Below, in pieces: positions 8,713 to 17,856 of a stretch of 64,000 nt of DNA. The notes under the pieces were generated by a model. The model worked only from the letters and a program-made list of their open reading frames with translations, ran no database searches and was not told the DNA's origin. Origin of the DNA: an uncultured Lachnospiraceae bacterium (GTDB lineage: Bacteria; Bacillota; Clostridia; Lachnospirales; Lachnospiraceae); the NCBI GenBank assembly GCA_902779575.1, contig CACZBW010000006.1, positions 186,001-250,000 of the forward strand, in the 5' to 3' direction. Numbering within the stretch: the stretch's first letter is position 1; each line of letters begins with the position of its first letter. Made by a program: the position numbers and the translations under genes.

Positions 8713-11058
8713 TCATGGATTTTTCACAGAGGGAGATGAAACAAGGGGAAAAGTGATGCAGGCTGTAAATCTGTGCGGCTCTGTCCGCACCTCAAAGCTG
8801 CCGCCCATCAGCTCCGTCAGGTTCTTGGCGATCGAAAGGCCAAGGCCGCTGCCTTCCGAATTCCTGGCCAGATCTCCTCTCACGAAGCGCTCCTCCAGTT
8901 CCTCGCCGCTCTTGATCAGCTCCGCTTCGGATTCATTTTCAAAAACGGCTTTCGCCATCCCGTCTTCGCGGATTAAGCTGATCCGGACCTCGGATCCTTC
9001 CTTTGCGTACTTGGCTATATTGCTCAGAAGATTATCCAGGACACGCCAGAGCTGGGACCCGTCGGCTGTGATGACCGCACTCTCCCTGCCGGTATCCGTA
9101 TGAACCGAGAGAGACAGTTCCTCGAAGCGTTCCTCGAATTCCCCCTCTGCCATCAGGAGCATCTGGCGCAGGTCCATCTCTGAAAGTTCCAGCTCCACAT
9201 TGCCGGAACTGATCCGGCTGGCTTCGATCAGATCCGATATAAGCACCTTGAGCCTCTGGGACTTGCGGTCAAGAATATCCACATACTCCCTGATCTTTCC
9301 GCTTTCGGGAGCTTCCCGGCTGAGAAGTCCGACATAATTGATAATCGATGTCAGCGGTGTCTTAAGATCATGGGAGACATTTGTAATCAGCTCCGCCTTC
9401 AGACGCTCGCTGCGGACCATGGCATCCACCGCTTCCTGCAGGCCGACGCCCATCTCATTTACCGCCTCCGCCATCTCAAGACTGTCTCCGGCCAGCGATC
9501 CGGTGTCAATCCGGTAGTCCAGCTTTCCTTTCGATATTTCTCTCAGGCCCTCCCTGACGCTCAGTTTTCCGACCTGGTCGCGGATCAGATAAAGAAGGAC
9601 TGCCAGGTCCACCACAAAGACGATTATGGCGCCGGCTGCCCCGAGATAACGCGGAAGCAGAAGATTCAGAAAGATAAACGCCGTATAGAAAACAAGCAGG
9701 AGCCGGGATGTGATCCTGGCGGCCATAATCTGGGAGCTGACCCGCAGGACTGTATACAGGACACTGTTCTGCCAAAGTTTTTTCCACTTCAGCCTTCTCG
9801 CAAGGCTCAGCATGGAGAGAAGGAAAATCCCATACTCCGCCGCTGCGCTGAAAACAATCCATTCAGACCGCCTGTCCGGCGGAATCCATCTGCGCAGGAG
9901 CGCCAGCGCAGCGTAATACCACAGGATGCCCGCCAGCATGCACAGACCTGCCGCAATCTCTGACGGTACCAGGTCAAATCCGGCTATCGGATAGAGTGTA
10001 TCTTTATCCCGCCGTCCCGTCCTGCAGATACTCAGTACAAACAGGATAATCATACATGCAAGGGCGGATGCCCCGATCACGATCGAGGCAATCACGACTG
10101 GCTCCCTGCGCTCATAGGCAAGGTAGGCACCGTGAAGCTCATCCCCGGCCGGATATCCGGGATTCACGGCAATTACAACACGCTCTCCGGAGCCGAGGAA
10201 AACGGTATCGATAAATTTCGATGCGACCCTCTCGGACAGAGTATTCTCCGAATTGGCTACCATGATGGCCATGGACCTTACCCCGTCAAAGAGGAAAGTC
10301 AGGTCCCCGTCCGACGCGATCATATTCCTGGCCTCGGTTGAGCTTGCCGCGCCCAGATTCGTATAATACTGCTTGGTCAGGGAATTCTCGACGTAATAGC
10401 GGATATTGCTCGGCGCGTCGGCATGGCTGGTCCCCTCCGGATTTTCCATCTCTTTCAGATAGGAATCATAGCGCACGCCGATATCGCTGCAGGTCTGGCA
10501 GAGGGCGCTGTAATAATCCATCAGGGTCTCATAAGGCCTGGCGGACAGGCGGGCTGTCTCTGCAAGCCTGCTCCCCGACAGGGGAAGCACTGTCTCCAGA
10601 CCGGCAGTTTTTGCGTTCAGGCTGTCCCAGGTCTGCTCGGAAGGATCCGCCGCTATCATGTCCTGTTCCGCCAGAACCCGCCGCAGTGCCGACATGTCGG
10701 GGAAGAAATCTATCAGATCCCGGATCCGGTAGGTGGTGTTCTCGTTCAGGTTGGCTTCATCCTGAACGCCGGAAACATACTGCCTTATATCAATCTTTTT
10801 ATCCAGATCCGTCTCCCCGCCGGTCTGGAACAGGGCAAAGTTCTGCGTGCAGGCAATCTTCCTCCGGATTGTGTCTTCCGTCAGCTGGAGGAAGTTCCCT
10901 GTCTCCTCGAATCTGCGGCCCAGCTCGGAAATGTCAAAGGTTCCGTCCAGCCAGTAGTACATGTTCAGGATGCACGCGGCAAGAATCCCCGCGCAGACAA
11001 CCTGCAGCAGCCCCATCCAGATTTTTGCCCCGGTTTTGTAATAACGTCTCTTTTCCAT
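8713..11058 (-). CDS. Sensor histidine kinase with a large polytopic sensor region
   Basis: About 781 residues. One membrane segment near residues 14-37 is followed by a roughly 285-residue extracytoplasmic region. Then come five or six further membrane segments (about 325-500), a HAMP-like linker (LREISKGKLDYRIDTGSLAG), the H-box NVSHDLKTPLTSI with the phospho-accepting His near 563, an N-box (DNLLSNIAKYAKEG) and a G-box (GSGLGLSIAKNL). The first loop has no domain I recognise. The start is uncertain: ATG at 11058 or GTG at 11070, neither with a strong ribosome binding site. It is the partner of the response regulator 107 bp upstream. The stimulus is unknown. Confidence 0.92.
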   Translation of the reverse strand: MEKRRYYKTGAKIWMGLLQVVCAGILAACILNMYYWLDGTFDISELGRRFEETGNFLQLTEDTIRRKIACTQNFALFQTGGETDLDKKIDIRQYVSGVQDEANLNENTTYRIRDLIDFFPDMSALRRVLAEQDMIAADPSEQTWDSLNAKTAGLETVLPLSGSRLAETARLSARPYETLMDYYSALCQTCSDIGVRYDSYLKEMENPEGTSHADAPSNIRYYVENSLTKQYYTNLGAASSTEARNMIASDGDLTFLFDGVRSMAIMVANSENTLSERVASKFIDTVFLGSGERVVIAVNPGYPAGDELHGAYLAYERREPVVIASIVIGASALACMIILFVLSICRTGRRDKDTLYPIAGFDLVPSEIAAGLCMLAGILWYYAALALLRRWIPPDRRSEWIVFSAAAEYGIFLLSMLSLARRLKWKKLWQNSVLYTVLRVSSQIMAARITSRLLLVFYTAFIFLNLLLPRYLGAAGAIIVFVVDLAVLLYLIRDQVGKLSVREGLREISKGKLDYRIDTGSLAGDSLEMAEAVNEMGVGLQEAVDAMVRSERLKAELITNVSHDLKTPLTSIINYVGLLSREAPESGKIREYVDILDRKSQRLKVLISDLIEASRISSGNVELELSEMDLRQMLLMAEGEFEERFEELSLSVHTDTGRESAVITADGSQLWRVLDNLLSNIAKYAKEGSEVRISLIREDGMAKAVFENESEAELIKSGEELEERFVRGDLARNSEGSGLGLSIAKNLTELMGGSFEVRTEPHRFTACITFPLVSSPSVKNP

Positions 11059-11176
11059 CCCCGCAATCACCGCTCTGTCAGCCGCCGAAGGCCCGCATCT
11101 CCGGACGCTCCGGCGGAGAACCCCGGCTTCTCAGCGCTTTCCCGGTCCCTTTAAAAGACCGGTCCGCACCGGCCTC

Positions 11177-11878
11177 TCACTCAATATCTTCCACTTTATA
11201 GCCAATCCCCCACATCACTTTCAGATACTTGGGATTCTTCGGATCGATCTCGATCTTCTCGCGGATATGACGGATATGTACCGTAACCGTGTTGTCCGCG
11301 CAGAAAGCCTCTTCATTCCAGATTTTTTCATAAATCTGGTCAATGGAGAACACCTTCCCTTTATTCTGGAGCAGCAGAAGAAGGATATTATACTCAATAC
11401 GGGTCAGCCGCACACTCTCCCCGTCGACCGTGACTTCCTTTTTGTCGTCATCGATGGCAAGTCCGCCGGAACGGTAGATGTGGGAGTTCTCCTCCTCCTT
11501 CGGGATTGTCCCCAGGGCCGTGTACCTGCGCAGCTGCGACTTGACGCGGGCGACAAGCTCCAGCGGGTTGAAAGGTTTGGTCACATAATCATCCGCGCCG
11601 ACGTTAAGGCCCAGGATCTTATCCGCATCCTGTGACTTTGCCGAGAGAATAATGATCGGGATGCCGGAATCCTTCCGGATCTGAAGAACCGCATGAATCC
11701 CGTCCATACCGGGCATCATCAGGTCGATAATCAGAAGGTGGATCTGCTCTTTTTTCAGCAGTTCGATCGCCTGATTGCCGTCGTACGCCTTAAAAACCTG
11801 ATAGCCTTCCTGGGTCAGATAGATCTCAACCGCATCCGTGATTTCCTTTTCATCATCGCAAACTAAAATATTATACAT
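11177..11878 (-). CDS. OmpR/PhoB-family response regulator
   Basis: DNA-binding regulator of 233 residues. The receiver domain (1-120) has the acidic pair in CDDEKE, the phosphorylated Asp in LLIIDLMMPG near residue 52, and the conserved Lys in YVTKPF. The C-terminal winged helix (about 140-230) includes VRLTRIEYNILLLL and NTVTVHIRHIREKIE. The longer open frame from 12022 is discarded because MYNILVCDDE has a strong GGAGAAGGAGC site upstream. It is the first gene of the two-component operon. Direct repeats near its promoter suggest that it controls its own transcription. Confidence 0.95.
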   Translation of the reverse strand: MYNILVCDDEKEITDAVEIYLTQEGYQVFKAYDGNQAIELLKKEQIHLLIIDLMMPGMDGIHAVLQIRKDSGIPIIILSAKSQDADKILGLNVGADDYVTKPFNPLELVARVKSQLRRYTALGTIPKEEENSHIYRSGGLAIDDDKKEVTVDGESVRLTRIEYNILLLLLQNKGKVFSIDQIYEKIWNEEAFCADNTVTVHIRHIREKIEIDPKNPKYLKVMWGIGYKVEDIE

Positions 11879-12026
11879 ATATCCGCTCCTTCTCCTGCCC
11901 GGTGCAGGAAATGCCCTGCTCCCGCAGATCCGCATCCGGGACGCGCGCCTGTTATCAGAATTCATTCCTTGTTCCGGCTGCCTGCAGGGCACAGAGAATA
12001 CCCCTGCGGCGCGGAATCTCACTCCA

Positions 12027-12065
12027 AGTATAACAGGGGTATTGTGTATTCTCTGTGATATTCTC
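12027..12065 (-). promoter_or_regulatory. Putative autoregulated promoter of the two-component operon
   Basis: Minus strand -10 TATACT (12027-12032) with no good -35. At the -35 position lie two exact heptamers, GAGAATA, at 12059-12065 and 12047-12053, spaced 12 bp centre to centre. OmpR-type regulators typically bind tandem half-sites about one helical turn apart, often in place of a -35. This is an inference from spacing and position. Confidence 0.5.
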
Positions 12066-12095
12066 CTAAATTTTTCTTAAAATGACGATTACAGA

Positions 12096-12170
12096 GTTCC
12101 TGTTCACGGCATATTTGAAATCAGCTTCTGATTCGTCGTGCCTGCACGTAAGAAGCAGGTTCTGACACAT
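12096..12170 (+). repeat. Scattered palindromic repeat, copy A
   Basis: About 75 bp just downstream of pyk. It aligns with the element at 15596-15692: shared blocks are CTGTTCACGGC, TGAAATCAG, TCTGATTCGTC and CAGGTTC. Its right arm is degenerate, so it folds less well than copy B. Confidence 0.65.
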
Positions 12171-12176
12171 CTTACT

Positions 12177-13610
12177 TTATTTCGCCTCAATGACAAACAT
12201 GACGTTCGTCATGCTGCCCTCGCCTCTCACTTCGTTTGTGGCCGGGTCTCCGGCGGTAACCACGACCAGGTCTCCCGGCCGGATATACTTGTCCCGGGTC
12301 ACGACATACATGGCATGGGAAATAATGTTTTCCGTTGAATCCTCCTTATAGCCCTGCAGCGGAAGGACGCCCCAGTCCAGCTGCAGCTGGCGCTGAGCCC
12401 GCTCGGAAGGAGTTACCGCGTAGATCGGCATCTCCGGACGGAAGTTCGCGACAAGCCGTGCGGACAGGCCGGACATGGTCGGGATCACCATCGCTTTCGC
12501 GTTCAGGTTGGCAGCCGTCCGGACCGCACCGATTCCGACAGCGCTCGAAACGTTGGCTTTTCCGCGCAGACGCTTGAAATCCGGGATCTCATAGTTGATC
12601 TGTTCTTCCGTGTATTCCGCGATCTGGGCCATCATCTGCACAGCTTCGACCGGATACTTGCCCGCCGCGGTCTCGCCGGACAGCATGATCGCGTCCGTTG
12701 ACTGTACGATGGCGTTTGAAACGTCCGTGACCTCCGCCCTGGTCGGCCGGGGATTGCGCATCATGGAATCCAGCATCTGCGTCGCCACGATTACAGGTTT
12801 GTAAGCCGCGTTGCATTTGTCTATGATCTTCCTCTGGACGTGAGGAACCTCCCATGAGGGAATTTCAACTCCCATATCTCCTCTGGCGACCATCACCCCG
12901 TCAGCGGCACGGATAATCGAATCTATGTTCCGGATTCCCTCGGCATTTTCAATTTTCGCAATGATATGGACGTCGGAAGCGTCATGCTCCCTGAGCAGAT
13001 CTCTGATCTCCCTGACCGCGTCCGCATTGCGGACAAAGGAGGCGGCTATGAAGTCGATATCCTGCTCGATTCCGAAAAGGATATCCGCCTTGTCCTTGTC
13101 TGTAATGTTCGGAAGATGAATCTCCACATTGGGAAGATTGACGCCCTTTCTCTCGCCAAGCATCCCGCCGTTTTCCACCCGGCAGATGACATCGGTTTTC
13201 GTTGTCTCCACGACCTTCATCTCGATCAGGCCGTCGTCGATCAGGACCCTGTCCCCCGCTTTCAGATCCTGCGGAAGATCCTTATAAGTCTGCGAAACCA
13301 TCTCGCTGCTGCCTTCCACCTTCCGTGTTGTCAGCGTAAAAGTCTGGCCGCTTTCAAGTTTCACGCTTTTTCCGCCTTTCAAAGTCCCGGTGCGGACTTC
13401 CGGTCCCTTGGTATCGAGCAGAATCGCGATGGGTTTCTTTTTCTCCCTGCGGACCTGCTTCAGAAGATCCATCCTTTTCTTCTGCTCGGGATATGTCCCG
13501 TGAGAGAAATTAAAGCGTGCGACATCCATGCCGCTGTCAATGATTTTTCCGAGAATCTCCGGATCATCCGTACTGGGTCCCATCGTGCATACGATCTTGG
13601 TTCTTTTCAT
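12177..13610 (-). CDS. pyk: Pyruvate kinase
   Basis: Last step of glycolysis: phosphoenolpyruvate plus ADP gives pyruvate plus ATP. It has 477 residues, so it lacks the extra C-terminal PEP-utiliser domain found in Bacillus enzymes. The start KRTKIVCTMGPSTDD holds the conserved first strand. ARFNFSHGTY follows, then ILLDTKGPEVR, the B domain, IIAKIENAEGI with the catalytic Lys, VARGDMGVEIP, and VIVATQMLDSMMRNPRPTRA. The ATG at 13610 is preferred over one six codons upstream because GGAGG lies between them at proper spacing. It is monocistronic. A scattered palindromic repeat follows its stop. Confidence 0.98.
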   Translation of the reverse strand: MKRTKIVCTMGPSTDDPEILGKIIDSGMDVARFNFSHGTYPEQKKRMDLLKQVRREKKKPIAILLDTKGPEVRTGTLKGGKSVKLESGQTFTLTTRKVEGSSEMVSQTYKDLPQDLKAGDRVLIDDGLIEMKVVETTKTDVICRVENGGMLGERKGVNLPNVEIHLPNITDKDKADILFGIEQDIDFIAASFVRNADAVREIRDLLREHDASDVHIIAKIENAEGIRNIDSIIRAADGVMVARGDMGVEIPSWEVPHVQRKIIDKCNAAYKPVIVATQMLDSMMRNPRPTRAEVTDVSNAIVQSTDAIMLSGETAAGKYPVEAVQMMAQIAEYTEEQINYEIPDFKRLRGKANVSSAVGIGAVRTAANLNAKAMVIPTMSGLSARLVANFRPEMPIYAVTPSERAQRQLQLDWGVLPLQGYKEDSTENIISHAMYVVTRDKYIRPGDLVVVTAGDPATNEVRGEGSMTNVMFVIEAK

Positions 13611-13748
13611 ATTCTGTATCCTCCGCACTCTGTGAAGGCTCCGCCTTCGGCTTTTCCCACATATACCGCCTTTTCCCCGGCAGACTGCGCTCTGTCCTGT
13701 CTGCCGTTTTTTCTATTTTAGCACAAAGCGGCGGATCAGGCCGGAAAG

Positions 13749-13777
13749 TTGCGTAAATTTCTCAATGCTAGTATAAT
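13749..13777 (+). promoter_or_regulatory. Sigma-A promoter of malQ
   Basis: TTGCGT (13749-13754), 17-bp spacer, perfect TATAAT (13772-13777). Transcription would begin near 13784, leaving an untranslated leader of about 245 nt before malQ. The leader holds a CCGGCG/CGCCGG hairpin and no other recognised element. Confidence 0.7.
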
Positions 13778-14027
13778 ATCCTGAATGAAGCCTGATTTTT
13801 GGCGGCATTCAGCCCGTAAGGGCGATCTGCAGCCAAGCCGCGCGTCACGTCATAAGCAATTCAGACGTCTGACCGGCGCTTTCGCCGGATCTGTCCGCCG
13901 CACGGCCTGCAGAAGCATCTGTAAAAGAGGTTTTTTACCGGCTGCAGTTCCGTACTGCGCGGCAGAAACCCGCGGCTGTTCTCCAGACGGCAGCCGGAAC
14001 AATTTCAATAGAAGGAAACAGAAGTTC

Positions 14028-15590
14028 ATGAGTAACAGAGATTCGGAACTGACCAAGTCAGTCAGGGCGGCGGAAGCTGCCGGGACAGAACGTCCGCAGC
14101 CGGAGCGTATGTCCGGCATACTGGTGCATCCGACCTCCTTCCCCTCCCCGTACGGGATCGGCGATCTGGGAAAAGGCGCCTATGATTTTATTGATTTCCT
14201 GAAAAAGACAGGCCAGCACCTGTGGCAGGTCCTCCCGCTCGGTCCGACCGGGTTCGGCGATTCCCCCTACCAGAGCCTGTCAGCCTTTGCGGGGCAGCCT
14301 TACATCATCAGCCCGCAGAAGCTGAAGGAAGAGGGTCTGCTGGAGGAAGCGGATTTTGAAGGCATGCCTGCCTGGAATCCCCGCAAGGTCGATTACGGCC
14401 CGGCCATCCAGTACAAGATGGGACTGCTTCACAAGGCTTATCAGCATTTCTGCGACAGGAAGGATCCCGAACTGGAGCATGCCTTCTCCGTCTTTGCCGA
14501 GAAAGAGAAGGACTGGCTTTCCGACTATGCCCTTTTCATGGCGGTCAAGGATTATTATAAAGGCTGCTGCTGGCTGGACTGGGAGGAAGATATCCGTCAG
14601 GGGACAGAGTTCGCGAAGCTGGAATATACCTGGATGCTGAAGGATCAGATCCGTTTCTATGAATTTATCCAGTTCCTCTTTGACCGCCAGTGGGCGGAGC
14701 TGCGCAGCTACGCAGCGGAGAAAGAAGTCCGCATCATCGGCGATATCCCTATCTTTATGGCGCTGGACAATGCGGATGTATGGGCGAATAAGCCCCTCTT
14801 CAAACTGGATTCAAAAGGGTACCCGACGGAAGTCGCGGGAGTTCCGCCGGATTATTTCAGCGCAACCGGCCAGCTCTGGGGCAATCCCCTCTACGACTGG
14901 GAGGAACATGAAAAGACCGGCTACGCCTGGTGGCTGAAGCGGATCGAAAGACAGCTGGAACTTGTGGACTACATCCGCATCGATCATTTCCGCGGTTTTG
15001 AGGCCTACTGGTCCGTCCCCGCCGGCGAGGAGACCGCCATCAACGGAAGCTGGCTCCCGGGTCCGGGTGAAAAGCTCTTCTGCGCCATGCAGGACAAGCT
15101 CGGGGAGAACCTGCCGATCTTTGCGGAGGATCTCGGAATCATCACGGACGAGGTGGAAGCTCTGCGCGACCGCTTCGGATTCCCCGGCATGAAAGTACTT
15201 CAGTTCGGTTTCGGGGATATGTCGGACCGCAAATATATTCCGCATTTCTACACCACGCCCAACTGCATTGTCTACACAGGAACGCACGACAATGACACGA
15301 CTGCGGGCTGGTACAGTACACAGTGTGAGGAAGTAAAAGACCGCGTCCGCTGCTACGGCAACTGCGACGGCGGGGGCGTTTCCCTGGATTTTATCCGCTT
15401 CGCCATGTCCTCGATCGCCAGATACTGCATCTTCCCGATCCAGGACCTTCTGCAGCTTGGCAGCGAAGACCGGATGAATACCCCGGGCGTCGCCGCCGCA
15501 AACTGGGCGTTCCGCTACGAGCAGTCCATGCTGGACGAAGGATGGCGCGCCGACTGGCTCGCCCGCTACACCAGACTCTATAACCGTTGA
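14028..15590 (+). CDS. malQ: 4-alpha-glucanotransferase (amylomaltase, GH77)
   Basis: Transfers maltooligosaccharide units between 1,4-alpha-glucans; cytoplasmic, used in maltodextrin and glycogen metabolism. It has 520 residues. Landmarks are SGILVHPTSFPSPYGIGDLG at the N-terminus, the nucleophile in YIRIDHFRGFE near residue 317, the acid/base Glu in FAEDLGII near 366, and the third carboxylate in GTHDNDT near 419. The open frame extends upstream to 13785, but that part is low-complexity and non-homologous, while MSNRDSE has a GAAGGAAA site. It is followed by a palindromic repeat and plsC on the same strand. Confidence 0.96.
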   Translation: MSNRDSELTKSVRAAEAAGTERPQPERMSGILVHPTSFPSPYGIGDLGKGAYDFIDFLKKTGQHLWQVLPLGPTGFGDSPYQSLSAFAGQPYIISPQKLKEEGLLEEADFEGMPAWNPRKVDYGPAIQYKMGLLHKAYQHFCDRKDPELEHAFSVFAEKEKDWLSDYALFMAVKDYYKGCCWLDWEEDIRQGTEFAKLEYTWMLKDQIRFYEFIQFLFDRQWAELRSYAAEKEVRIIGDIPIFMALDNADVWANKPLFKLDSKGYPTEVAGVPPDYFSATGQLWGNPLYDWEEHEKTGYAWWLKRIERQLELVDYIRIDHFRGFEAYWSVPAGEETAINGSWLPGPGEKLFCAMQDKLGENLPIFAEDLGIITDEVEALRDRFGFPGMKVLQFGFGDMSDRKYIPHFYTTPNCIVYTGTHDNDTTAGWYSTQCEEVKDRVRCYGNCDGGGVSLDFIRFAMSSIARYCIFPIQDLLQLGSEDRMNTPGVAAANWAFRYEQSMLDEGWRADWLARYTRLYNR

Positions 15591-15595
15591 TTTTC

Positions 15596-15692
15596 CGTTA
15601 CTGTTCACGGCCTGCCTGAAATCAGGATCTGATTCGTCCCGCTGCATGCAGGAAACAGGTTCAGATTTCGAATATGGCCGTGAACAGTGACG
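15596..15692 (+). repeat. Scattered palindromic repeat, copy B (complete inverted repeat)
   Basis: A 97-bp element between malQ and plsC. The left end CGTTACTGTTCACGGCC and right end GGCCGTGAACAGTGACG form 17-bp arms with a single mismatch; arm similarity continues inward to GAAATC. The interior is related to copy A at 12096-12170. It could act as an mRNA-stabilising hairpin or be a non-autonomous mobile repeat. Confidence 0.75.
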
Positions 15693-15720
15693 TTTACCGC
15701 ACCGCCGTGAGGTTTTCAAT

Positions 15721-16464
15721 ATGATCCGTACCATCCTGGGGGTGATTTTTACCGCCCTGTTTTTAATTCTGACCCTTCCGGTCTTCGCGGTTCAGGCGCT
15801 GCTCAGAAAAATCTGGCCGCATCTGGGCGAACGGAGCAGCTTTGCCATAGTCCAGACAGCCTTCCGCATTCTGCAGCTGCCCCTGGGCGTGCACTGTGAT
15901 TTTATCGGCCTTGAGAATATTCCCAGGGACGAACCGGTTCTGTTTATCGGGAACCACAGAAGCTATCTGGATGTCATCCTTGTCTATCCGAAGCTTCCGC
16001 CCATCACAGGATTTGTGGCCAAGCATGATTTTGAAAAAGTCCCGATCCTGCCCCTGTGGATGCGCAGGCTCTACTGCGAATTCCTGGTAAAAGACGACCT
16101 TAAGCAGAATCTCCAGTCGATCCTGAACGCGATCGATCATGTGAAGACGGATAAAGTTTCCATGTTTATCTATCCCGAAGGCGGGCGTTCCACATGTGAG
16201 GATGAGCGCGATCTGCTCCCCTTCCATGAAGGCTCCTTCAAGATCGCGACAAAATCGAATTGTCCGATCGTCCCGGTTGCTGTCTGCGGTACCCGCGAAC
16301 GCTGGGAGACCCAGTTCCCGAAGATGCGTCCGGGCCATGTGATTATAGAATTCGGCAAACCCATCCGGACGGCGGAGATGAGCAGGGAGGAGCTGAAAGG
16401 AATCGGTGCAAAGACCAGGGATATCGTCCTGGAGATGGTCGTACGGAATCATGACCTTCTCTGA
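15721..16464 (+). CDS. plsC: 1-acyl-sn-glycerol-3-phosphate acyltransferase
   Basis: Second acylation in phosphatidic acid synthesis, at the membrane. It has 247 residues with an N-terminal hydrophobic segment (ILGVIFTALFLILTLPVFAV). Motif I is NHRSYLDV (the HxxxxD catalytic pair, residues about 78-83). Motif III is IYPEGGRS near residue 152, where TR of the usual EGTRS is replaced by GR. Motif IV is PIVPVAVCGT. It lies 130 bp after malQ with the palindromic repeat in between, and ends at a strong terminator. Confidence 0.93.
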   Translation: MIRTILGVIFTALFLILTLPVFAVQALLRKIWPHLGERSSFAIVQTAFRILQLPLGVHCDFIGLENIPRDEPVLFIGNHRSYLDVILVYPKLPPITGFVAKHDFEKVPILPLWMRRLYCEFLVKDDLKQNLQSILNAIDHVKTDKVSMFIYPEGGRSTCEDERDLLPFHEGSFKIATKSNCPIVPVAVCGTRERWETQFPKMRPGHVIIEFGKPIRTAEMSREELKGIGAKTRDIVLEMVVRNHDLL

Positions 16465-16487
16465 GCGGCGTTTTTCTGTTCCGGCAT

Positions 16488-16531
16488 AAAATGAGGGCAG
16501 GACACCTTCTCCGGTGTCCTGCCCTCATTTT
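16488..16531. terminator. Strong bidirectional terminator
   Basis: A perfect 19-bp stem (16488-16506 with 16513-16531) starts with AAAA and ends with TTTT, so it works on both strands. It ends plsC, and before the IS insertion it would also have ended spoVG, whose stop is only about 30 bp away once the element is removed. Confidence 0.9.
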
Positions 16532-16554
16532 CAACATGCCAGTCATTTGGTTTC

Positions 16555-17852
16555 TAGTACATTGAATAATTATTAACTGGCACATACTTCTTCGTTGGAT
16601 TTGACACCAGCCCCAACCGCCTCGGCGACGCTGATCTCATCCATCTTGTATGTCCAACGATATACAATTGGCTCCCGGTTGACTTCTTCGAAATAGAGAT
16701 ATATACGTCGCTCTAATTCTTCTTTGGATTCAACCCGAATGCCCTTTAACATCTGCTTAGTCATCTTGCTGAAGAAGCTTTCTATCAAGTTCAGCCATGA
16801 CCCGTGCTTAGGCGTAAACACGAACACAAAACGCCCTTCCGGTCGTGTGGCAAGATAGTTACGTGTTTCTTTTGACTTATGGGCCGAGTGGTTATCACAC
16901 ACTACCCGGATTACATCACCCTCGGGATACCTGGCATCAAGTATTTTGAGGAGTTCGATAAAGTCAGAACTCTTATGCGTCTCGCTGACATAAGGAATGG
17001 CTTCTCCTGTCAGAAGATCAATTCCTGCAAGAAGTGATAGTGTTCCAAGACGTTTATACTCGGCGTCCCGCATGACACAACCATTATCTACCGTCGGTCG
17101 AAGATCATCTCCGGTTGTTGCGATGGCCTGTATTCCCGGTTTTTCATCGCAGGAGACGGTATGCACAATCGGTTCATCTGCCGGAATGATAATATTGCCG
17201 TCTTCATCGAATTGCATGCTTACCTGTTTATATACCAGCAGGACATCATGCATTTTGGACTCAAAGTTCGGATCTCGTCGTTCACAGTAGTACTTGATTT
17301 TGTGCGGTTTGATATCAGAACGATGAAGTATTTTTTGAACCATTGGTTTGGTTATGGTTTCCAGGCGCGGAAACCCTGCTTCAACAGCGTGTGTCTGAAT
17401 GTGTTGGTGCAGATTTTTGAGCGTCCATAATTCCTGAGAATAACCAAGATCCGCTGGACGCTGACACGCGATATCGATGATCCATGCAACCGCGTCATCC
17501 GTAATCTCTGTTGGACGGCCTTTGCGCTGATTGTCAAATAGAGCGCTTTCTGTTCCACCATCAAGGTATTTTGAAACGCAGAGTTGAACTGTTGTCGGGC
17601 TGATATCATATATTTGGGCAATCGTTCGAATCGGTGTCCCATTATATCGGTCTAACAGGATGTGCGCCCGTATAACCACTTGAGCCTGAATGGTTCGCTG
17701 CTTTATCAGAGAACGAAGGTAATCATAGTCGCCTTCTCTGAGGGTTAGGGATGTTGCTTTTCTCGGCATAATAGGAACCTCGCTTTCTATCGATGATCCT
17801 ATTATATCACGAGAACTACATTTGTGCCAGTTATTTATTTAATGTTGTACTA
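16555..17852 (-). mobile_element. IS630-type insertion sequence, intact
   Basis: About 1.3 kb with one transposase. Imperfect terminal inverted repeats of about 30 bp: the left end reads TAGTACATTGAATAATTATT then AACTGGCACA, and the right end, reversed, reads TAGTACAACATTAAATAAAT then AACTGGCACA. Both ends carry TA, consistent with the TA target duplication of IS630. It sits between the terminator of plsC and the stop of spoVG. Its base composition is more AT-rich than its neighbours. The exact outer base is ambiguous because GTAC is palindromic. Confidence 0.88.
16573..17769 (-). CDS. IS630-family transposase
   Basis: A 398-residue DDE transposase in one uninterrupted frame. The N-terminal helix-turn-helix region (about 15-80) includes RTIAQIYDISPTTVQLCVSKY. 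The catalytic acids are in TVSCDEKPGIQ, VVCDNHSAHKS and GSWLNLIESFFSKM, the standard D, D, E positions of the DDE_3 domain. There are no stops or frameshifts, so the element may still be active. The gene reads in the same direction as spoVG, so spoVG readthrough could express it. Confidence 0.95.
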   Translation of the reverse strand: MPRKATSLTLREGDYDYLRSLIKQRTIQAQVVIRAHILLDRYNGTPIRTIAQIYDISPTTVQLCVSKYLDGGTESALFDNQRKGRPTEITDDAVAWIIDIACQRPADLGYSQELWTLKNLHQHIQTHAVEAGFPRLETITKPMVQKILHRSDIKPHKIKYYCERRDPNFESKMHDVLLVYKQVSMQFDEDGNIIIPADEPIVHTVSCDEKPGIQAIATTGDDLRPTVDNGCVMRDAEYKRLGTLSLLAGIDLLTGEAIPYVSETHKSSDFIELLKILDARYPEGDVIRVVCDNHSAHKSKETRNYLATRPEGRFVFVFTPKHGSWLNLIESFFSKMTKQMLKGIRVESKEELERRIYLYFEEVNREPIVYRWTYKMDEISVAEAVGAGVKSNEEVCAS

Positions 17853-17856
17853 GTAG

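Noticed and set aside
13785-14027. An 81-residue N-terminal extension of MalQ
   Set aside because: The upstream part is Arg/Cys-rich without homology and lies in the transcript leader; the ATG at 14028 has a ribosome binding site and fits family length.
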